A stretch of DNA of 32,345 nucleotides. It comes from Candidatus Wallbacteria bacterium GWC2_49_35. GTDB lineage: Bacteria > Muiribacteriota > UBA9980. The translations under genes were made by a program, and so were the position numbers. Where the stretch lies: assembly GCA_001791795.1 (NCBI GenBank), contig MGFH01000161.1, positions 1 through 32,345 of the forward strand, written 5' to 3'. This document shows positions 26,347-32,345 of this stretch, piece by piece. The notes under the pieces are model-generated. The model was not told the DNA's origin, searched no databases, and saw only the letters and a program-made list of their open reading frames with translations. Numbering within the stretch: the first letter of the stretch is position 1; each line of letters opens with the position of its first letter.

Positions 26347-27809
26347 GCGACGCATTCGAAACCGGTTTCCTGAATTTCATAAAACTCACGAAAATGATAT
26401 TGCCCGGCGACAAAATACTGCTCGCATATTCCGGCGGCGCCGATTCCACATGTCTAATGTATCTTATGCATAAATTCAGCGCCGCGCTTAAGATAGAACT
26501 TGCGGCGTTTTATCTGAACCACCGTCTGAGAAGCGAAAGCGAGATCGCTTTCGAGATAGCCCTTATCGAAAAAACCTGCTCCCGGCTCGGCGTCAAAGCG
26601 GTCATCGGTGCCGCCGATATTCGCGGGATTGCCCGAGGCAGAGGCCTTTCGCTCGAGGAAGCGGCGCGCGTCACGCGCTACGAGCTTTTGAGCGACGCGG
26701 CGCGCGAACAGGGCTGCAACAAAATAGCCACCGCGCACCATCTTGACGATTCGGCCGAAACCGTCGTGATGAAACTCATCAAGGGCGCATCGCCATCGGC
26801 GCTCTGCGGGATAAAAGAGTCGGCCGGCAATATAATTCGGCCTCTTCTTTTCGCGTGCAGAAAGGATATCGAAAGATATCTCGGATCGCTCAACCTGGCA
26901 TATTCGATCGATTCGACCAACGGCGACGAAAGATATGAAAGGAATTTCGTCAGGGCTAAGATAATGCCGCTGATAAAAGAATTGAACCCGAACTTCGGCG
27001 CGCGAATATCCAGTTTTATGAATATTCAAAAATATGAAAACGATTTTATAGATTCGGCCGTGCATGAGTTTGTCAAAAAGTGCCGCGTCGCGTCCGGCGG
27101 GCGGGTCGAAGTCCCCGCTGCGGAGTTCGCGGGCCTGCACACGGCCGTAAAAAGGCGTTTTCTGCTTCACGCGGCGCGTCTGTGCGGCGCCGGTTCGGAC
27201 ACGGTTAATTTCGGCGCGCTCCGCGGCGCGCTCCATCATATCGATAAAAATTTTCAGGCTGAATGCATCGAAGTAATAAAGGGGCGGTTTTACATTTCAA
27301 TGGCGGCCCGTTTCGATGCTTCGGCATTATATAACGCTTCGTCGAAAACGATAATATTTTCTTCAGAAAGACCGGCGGCGCGCTTCGGCGGTGAAGGTCT
27401 CGAAAGCACAAGCATTGATGCCGGCAAGAGCGTAACGGTCAGCGGCGGCGGATTTGAATATGTTTTTACAGTCTCCCCGCTTAGCAAAGTCATCGTCCCC
27501 GCAGCCCGTTTTGATTTTGTTCTTCCTGAAAATACCGTTTTTCCTCTGGCTATAAGGCGCTTCGCGCCGGGCGATAAGATAAAGCTTTACGGCATGAAGG
27601 GCTCGTCACAGAAGCTGTCGGACCTTTTCATCAACGCCAAAATTTACGGGCCGCTCAGGAAATTCGTGCCCGTAATAAGCAGGGCAGACGGCGAAATACT
27701 CGCCGTCTGCAATATTAAATTATCTGAATATGTCTCGCCCGCGGCCCGCGAAAAGCGTCCCGGCTTATCGGGCTATTTGTTTTCCACGCTCACGAAAGAG
27801 ACCTTATAG
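26343..27809 (+). CDS. tilS: tRNA(Ile)-lysidine synthetase
   Basis: PP-loop LLAYSGGADSTCLMYLM, ATAHHLDDSAETVVMKLIKG, IRPLL, C-terminal LAIRRFAPGDKIKLYGMKGSSQKLSDLFINAKI; 4-nt ATGA overlap with upstream gene. Confidence 0.95.
   Translation: MSDAFETGFLNFIKLTKMILPGDKILLAYSGGADSTCLMYLMHKFSAALKIELAAFYLNHRLRSESEIAFEIALIEKTCSRLGVKAVIGAADIRGIARGRGLSLEEAARVTRYELLSDAAREQGCNKIATAHHLDDSAETVVMKLIKGASPSALCGIKESAGNIIRPLLFACRKDIERYLGSLNLAYSIDSTNGDERYERNFVRAKIMPLIKELNPNFGARISSFMNIQKYENDFIDSAVHEFVKKCRVASGGRVEVPAAEFAGLHTAVKRRFLLHAARLCGAGSDTVNFGALRGALHHIDKNFQAECIEVIKGRFYISMAARFDASALYNASSKTIIFSSERPAARFGGEGLESTSIDAGKSVTVSGGGFEYVFTVSPLSKVIVPAARFDFVLPENTVFPLAIRRFAPGDKIKLYGMKGSSQKLSDLFINAKIYGPLRKFVPVISRADGEILAVCNIKLSEYVSPAAREKRPGLSGYLFSTLTKETL
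27684..27710. repeat. Perfect 11-bp hairpin inside 3' end of tilS
   Basis: GCAGACGGCGA-aatac-TCGCCGTCTGC. Confidence 0.85.
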
Positions 27810-30010
27810 ACCGCGAATCCTCCCGCGGCGACGCCGATACCGAACCCGTCCGTCACTGCGGCGTCATATTTTTTAGACGCGCCGCTAATAATGTCGGTTA
27901 CGATGGCTGTTTTAAGCCGTTCTGCCGCCCCGCTTTCGGCATCCATATATCCGGATATTTTTTTGAGGTCGGCGCGGATACTTCCGTCTTTTTTTGAATT
28001 GTTGAAAGCGGCCAGCACCGAGGAATTTCCGTAAACGCGGACGAACGAATATATGCCGGTTTTCGCGTCGGCGGAATAGGTGAACAGTTCGCCGCGCCTC
28101 AGCTCGATGTTTTCGTTTCTTGCCGCTATGGCTTTCTTATAAAAATCAAGAAGCGATTTATTCCATTTCGATTCATCCCAGATCATGCAGCGGCGGTTAT
28201 CAGGGTCTTTTCCGCCGTCGAGCCCGATCTCGTCGCCGTAATATACGCACGGCGCTCCGGGATAGGTCATTATGAACATGATCATATTTTTGAGAGCGGC
28301 CATGTCGCCGCCGCACACGGTTAAAATGCGCGGCGTGTCGTGCGAGCCGAGAAGATTGAACATCGAGAAGAACGCCGAATCGGGAAGATTGATCTTATCG
28401 GCGGCGAGTTTTACGTCGAGTTGATCCGCGCTTATCTCTTTTTTGACGAAAAACGCTATAAGATCGTTTCTGAGTTTGTAGTTCATTACCGAGTCGAACT
28501 GGTCGCCGGCAAGCCATTTCGAGCCGTCAGCCCAGATCTCGCCGATTATGCAGGCGTCTTTATTGACGCTTTTGACGGTCCTGCGGAAGTCTTTCCAGAA
28601 AGAGTGCGGCAGCTGTTCGGGAACGTCGAGCCTGAAGCCGTCCACGGCGGAAGTTTTCAGCCAGTGCGCCGGAACGGTTAAAAGATAATCGTAGACTTTC
28701 TGATTTTTGATATTCAGTTTTGGCATCGAACCGATGTTCCACCAGCAGTCGTAATTCGGTTTGCGCATATCGACGGGGAAGCTCTTGAAATTGTACCAGT
28801 CGGCGTATTCGCTCTTTGCGCCTTTTTCCCGGACGTCGGCGAAGGCGAAAAAATCGGTTGAAGTGTGGTTGAAGACCCCGTCGAGTATTATTTTCATTCC
28901 TCCGCCGTGGGCCTTTTTAACCAGCGTATCGAACTCCCCGGGGCCGCCGAGCGTCGGGTCGATCTGAAAGTAATCGACGGTATCGTATTTATGGTTGGAG
29001 AAAGATTTGAATATCGGGTTGAGGTATATCGCGTTCGCGCCGAGTTCTTTAAGATGGTCGAGCTTTTCAGCAGCGCCCTTCAGGTCTCCGCCCGTGAAAT
29101 TGTCGAATTTGGGCTCGCTTCCCCACGCCTGGACGAACTTCTGGTTGATCGAGGCGTCCGCGTCGCGGAAGCGGTCGGGAAAAATCTGGTAAAAAACAGC
29201 GTCCGGCAGCCAGCCCGCTTTATTGACGCTCATGAAAACGTAGTCGGGGACGCCGAATGCGTTCGACGCGAGCGATTCGCCCCGCCCCGGCTCGAAGGCG
29301 CCCTTGAAGCCGAAATAAACCGATTTCGCGCCGGAATCGGCCTTGAATAAATATACGGCATGAGAATCGCAGTTTTCGATATAAGTCCTGTAGTAGTCGT
29401 AAATGCCGTCGCAGGCGAATTTTTTCATTCCGGCGAGCTCGAATCGGGCCTTTTTATTTTTCGCCTTCAGTATATACGCCGCCGAAAGGTCGTTTTTGAA
29501 AGAGCGCAGAACGAGCCTGACACGGTCCTGCGCGGTGAAATCTATGAATTTAACTTCCGTCGGTTTGTGCATGAGTCCGTCAGTTTCCACTGCGGAGTCT
29601 TTCGGCGCGATCTTTCCGAGGCGCTCGTAAATTTTGCGGCCCGCGTGAATAACGCTGTTTTTTCCGCCCTGGCCGTCGTCCATGGTCTCCGGATTGGAAG
29701 GATCGGCTACCCATACGCCGCCGTTTATGACGAATTTATAATGGTGGCTTCCGGCGGGAATATCTAATTCCGCTTCCCACACGCCGCCAGCGGTTTCTGT
29801 CATAGGCGCGGCGTCCTTGTTCCACTCGTTGAAAGTTCCTGCTACGTTTATGCTTGTGGCGGCAGTGTTCGGGGTATAAGAAAATTTTACCCGCTCGGTT
29901 TCCTGGGCTTGTGCCGGCCGGAAAACTAAAAGCGATGCCGTCAGGAACGCCAGGAATAATGCAATGATCAAAATTTTATTTTCGGATATCCTGAAATTGA
30001 ATGTTTTCAT
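27773..30010 (-). CDS. Exported alpha-amylase family (GH13) protein with N-terminal AMPK/CBM48-like glycogen-binding domain
   Basis: Signal peptide; VAGTFNEWNKDAAPM...GSHHYKFVINGGVWVADPSNP; GH13 motifs DGVFNHTS, DGFRLDVPEQ, GEIWAD, LGSHDTPR. Confidence 0.93.
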   Translation of the reverse strand: MKTFNFRISENKILIIALFLAFLTASLLVFRPAQAQETERVKFSYTPNTAATSINVAGTFNEWNKDAAPMTETAGGVWEAELDIPAGSHHYKFVINGGVWVADPSNPETMDDGQGGKNSVIHAGRKIYERLGKIAPKDSAVETDGLMHKPTEVKFIDFTAQDRVRLVLRSFKNDLSAAYILKAKNKKARFELAGMKKFACDGIYDYYRTYIENCDSHAVYLFKADSGAKSVYFGFKGAFEPGRGESLASNAFGVPDYVFMSVNKAGWLPDAVFYQIFPDRFRDADASINQKFVQAWGSEPKFDNFTGGDLKGAAEKLDHLKELGANAIYLNPIFKSFSNHKYDTVDYFQIDPTLGGPGEFDTLVKKAHGGGMKIILDGVFNHTSTDFFAFADVREKGAKSEYADWYNFKSFPVDMRKPNYDCWWNIGSMPKLNIKNQKVYDYLLTVPAHWLKTSAVDGFRLDVPEQLPHSFWKDFRRTVKSVNKDACIIGEIWADGSKWLAGDQFDSVMNYKLRNDLIAFFVKKEISADQLDVKLAADKINLPDSAFFSMFNLLGSHDTPRILTVCGGDMAALKNMIMFIMTYPGAPCVYYGDEIGLDGGKDPDNRRCMIWDESKWNKSLLDFYKKAIAARNENIELRRGELFTYSADAKTGIYSFVRVYGNSSVLAAFNNSKKDGSIRADLKKISGYMDAESGAAERLKTAIVTDIISGASKKYDAAVTDGFGIGVAAGGFAVYKVSFVSVENK

Positions 30011-30053
30011 TTTGAATTTTCCCCCGGCTGATTATTTTTTTATTTTAATAAAA

Positions 30054-30266
30054 TTATTTCTCTTTTTTCTCGTCACCGGCTTCTTTGCCGTCTTCGGTTT
30101 TCGGCTGTTCGTCTTTAGCGGCGACGTCTTCGCCGGACAGCGATTTTTTGAATTCTCTTATGCTTTTTCCGACCGCGCCTCCGATGAGAGGCAGTTTATT
30201 CGGACCGAATACCACCAGGGCGATGACCAGTATAACTATAAGTTCCGTAGTGTTTAAACCAAACAT
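30054..30266 (-). CDS. tatA: Twin-arginine translocase subunit TatA/TatE family
   Basis: [43 protein letters not shown]; 70 aa with acidic tail. Confidence 0.92.
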   Translation of the reverse strand: MFGLNTTELIVILVIALVVFGPNKLPLIGGAVGKSIREFKKSLSGEDVAAKDEQPKTEDGKEAGDEKKEK

Positions 30267-30283
30267 AGTCCACCTTCCGTTAT

Positions 30284-30808
30284 TTACGCTTTTTCTTTCG
30301 TGCGGTCGACGAGCAGCAGAAGATTGTCGAGATCGTTCAGCGCGTTCTGAGGTTTGTAATCCGAGTGTATGTCGACCCTTTTGACCAGTTTAAATTCGTT
30401 TCCCGTCATTTCGAAAAACAGGAAAGGTTCCAGGATTTTAAGCGCTTCTTTGAATTTTTCGTTGACTGTCTTCTGCGCTTCGGCCACATTAACGTTCTGC
30501 ACTATATATTTCGAATCGAATTCCGCGTCGCCGACCTTTATTTCGGCCGAAAGGCTAACTTTATCGAGGAATTTGCTCACGACGTTCTCCGGCCTTAAAA
30601 GCAGCCTGTGGGGGGGCGCCATGTTCACTTCGATCAGAAGCTCCGTCGCGTCGATAAAATCGATCTTTATGTAATGCTTTTTATAATCGGCGTAAAGCCT
30701 TGAAAAAGGCCTGGATTTGACGTCGGTGATATTTCCCATCCCGTCTTCTTTTATGATCTTTCCACCCGTTAAAGTCTTCAATTCTTCCAGAAATTCGATG
30801 ACCGTCAT
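30284..30808 (-). CDS. Uncharacterised 174-aa protein
   Basis: Open frame between tatA and the alaX-like gene, same strand, tight spacing; no recognised motif. Confidence 0.7.
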   Translation of the reverse strand: MTVIEFLEELKTLTGGKIIKEDGMGNITDVKSRPFSRLYADYKKHYIKIDFIDATELLIEVNMAPPHRLLLRPENVVSKFLDKVSLSAEIKVGDAEFDSKYIVQNVNVAEAQKTVNEKFKEALKILEPFLFFEMTGNEFKLVKRVDIHSDYKPQNALNDLDNLLLLVDRTKEKA

Positions 30809-30849
30809 ATAAAACCTCCCATAAATTATTATTTTTATATATTCGAAAA

Positions 30850-32154
30850 TTAGAATACTTTTGCAGCCGCTTGAATTGAAAAAACGTCATTGACGAGTTT
30901 TTTGAATTCGGCGGTCCGCGTCCGTTCTATGGTCCCGCCCTGGGCCACCAGCGGGCTTCCGCCGCCTTTGACGCCGAACGAGGCGGCTATTTCGGCGAAC
31001 GCCTTTTTCGCGTCGCGCGGATAATTTTGCGTTCTGCCGATAATGAAGCGGAAAAATCCCGAAGCGTCGCCGGCTATCAGAGCGAAGCCGAAACTGCCGG
31101 CTGCCTTCGAAAATATCTGTCCTATCCTCGCCAGCTCGCCGTATTCAAGATCGTCAGGCTCGAGCCAGTATATTCCGTTTTCAAGATATTTTCCTTCGCC
31201 CAGCTCGCAGGCCGTCTTCGCGTAAAAATTATCGAACAGCTCGTTTTTTTTCTTAGCCAGCGACTTGTTTTCGGCGCTTATCTTCTCTATGGACCTCGTC
31301 AGCTCGGAGCCTTCGACGCTCAGGTATTCGGCGGCCTCCGCCAGCACGTAATTTTTTCTGCGGTAATCGTTCAGCGCCCTCATGCCGCTCACGAATCTTA
31401 TCCTGACGGCGTTATTCGCCTTCTGCTGGCCGATAATTTTGATGATTCCCGCCTCGCCCGTCGACGCCAGATGCGTGCCGCAGCAAAGCGAATTGTCGAA
31501 GCCTTCGGCCGAGACCAGGCGCACTTTTTCATCGGCGAGTTCGGGCGTCTTTCTCAGGCTGATGCCCGTCAGTTCGATTCTGTCGATCAGGCGTGAGCGC
31601 ACCTTAAGGTTTTGATGCACTATCGAATTAGCCAGGTTTTCGGCGTTATCGAGTATCGAGCGGTCGAGTTTGAAGTTCTTTTCGCTTATCTTTCCGTGCT
31701 TTTCCGTCACCAGAAGGTCAATGGTCATATATTCCGGGCCCATGTGCATGGATATGGTGTGCAGGTCGGCCGTTCTGATAAACGCTTCCGAGAGTATATG
31801 CTGCGCGGTGTGGTCCTGCATATTCTGGAAGCGCGCCCCGAAATCTATCTCGCACGAGACGGCGTCGCCGGGTTTTACGGCGCACGGCCCGCAGAGGCGG
31901 TGGACTATTACGGCGCAGCCGTTTTCATCCTTTTGCTCGTAAACGGAGTCGACCGTCAGGCCGTTAATTGTTCCGCGGTCGGATATCTGCCCGCCGCCTT
32001 CGGGGTAAAAACAGGTTTTATCGGTTATGATCTCGCATTGGCTTGTTTCGGCGCCGCTTTCGCCGGCGCGCTTATATTCGCGGGTTTTTATGACGACGGC
32101 TTCGTTTTTTTTCATGTAAGGGTCTACGTAATATAATTTAACGGTATCGGCCAT
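30850..32154 (-). CDS. Alanyl-tRNA editing protein, AlaX-L type (editing domain plus DHHA1-like C-terminus)
   Basis: CFYPEGGGQISDRG, QDHTAQHILSEAF, LCCGTHLASTGEAGIIKI zinc motifs; C-terminal GKGGGSP-like segment GVKGGGSPLVAQGG. Confidence 0.9.
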   Translation of the reverse strand: MADTVKLYYVDPYMKKNEAVVIKTREYKRAGESGAETSQCEIITDKTCFYPEGGGQISDRGTINGLTVDSVYEQKDENGCAVIVHRLCGPCAVKPGDAVSCEIDFGARFQNMQDHTAQHILSEAFIRTADLHTISMHMGPEYMTIDLLVTEKHGKISEKNFKLDRSILDNAENLANSIVHQNLKVRSRLIDRIELTGISLRKTPELADEKVRLVSAEGFDNSLCCGTHLASTGEAGIIKIIGQQKANNAVRIRFVSGMRALNDYRRKNYVLAEAAEYLSVEGSELTRSIEKISAENKSLAKKKNELFDNFYAKTACELGEGKYLENGIYWLEPDDLEYGELARIGQIFSKAAGSFGFALIAGDASGFFRFIIGRTQNYPRDAKKAFAEIAASFGVKGGGSPLVAQGGTIERTRTAEFKKLVNDVFSIQAAAKVF

Positions 32155-32194
32155 GAGACTGTATCTCCTTCGGACGGCGCGCTTTTCGCGTCAT

Positions 32195-32232
32195 AAAAAA
32201 ACGCCGTCATCGAATATTTATTTGATGACGGC
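32195..32232 (-). terminator. Rho-independent terminator for a minus-strand gene to the right of the window
   Basis: GCCGTCATC (32203-32211)/GATGACGGC (32224-32232) stem with A-run 32195-32201, i.e. U-run on minus strand. Confidence 0.75.
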
Positions 32233-32345
32233 TGTATTATATTATATTATTCGAAAAGTTTCAAGCGCGCGCGCTTTTTTTATTTCGATATTTTTGCGCA
32301 TTATTCAAACGACGGCCTGCCGTTTTTTATCGAGCATCTTATTTT

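Noticed and set aside
32233-32345. 3' end of a minus-strand CDS at the right edge (…KIRCSIKNGRPSFE*)
   Set aside because: Only ~14 codons visible; the terminator at 32195-32232 suggests a gene ends nearby, but frame and identity cannot be supported.
1-32345. CRISPR arrays, phage modules, restriction/toxin-antitoxin or retron-type defence systems
   Set aside because: No regularly spaced repeats, no reverse transcriptase, nuclease, methylase, integrase or transposase among the ORFs.

Overview
This window is mostly a housekeeping region of a bacterial genome, probably a diderm (YidC has a large N-terminal periplasmic domain). Left part: the 3' end of ackA (acetate kinase) converges on a minus-strand cluster rpmH-rnpA-yidD-yidC-jag-mnmE. 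rpmH is missing from the ORF track because it is only 44 codons. Divergent from rpmH on the + strand: lysS, a phasin-like gene, a zinc-ribbon/NHL-propeller gene, acyP and a complete glycine-cleavage operon gcvT-gcvH-gcvPA-gcvPB. Next comes a less ordinary segment (about 15.4-24.8 kb): a secreted SH3b/C39-like protease gene, a 1772-aa exported protein of unknown family, and a Skp/OmpH-like protein. The right part has a pilin-like membrane protein, a ferredoxin-nitroreductase fusion overlapping tilS, and a minus-strand set of AlaX-type editing protein, unknown protein, TatA and exported alpha-amylase. I found no CRISPR array, rRNA, tRNA, transposase or phage module. The most interesting unexplained signals are in the two long intergenic regions flanking the SH3b/C39-like gene. 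They hold at least three related long stem-loops, two of them carrying a nearly identical 43-bp block (40/43), a series of strong hairpins, and a separate ~140-bp MITE-like element with terminal inverted repeats. These look like an undescribed family of small non-autonomous elements or structured RNAs. All calls come from reading the sequence; no database search was run.
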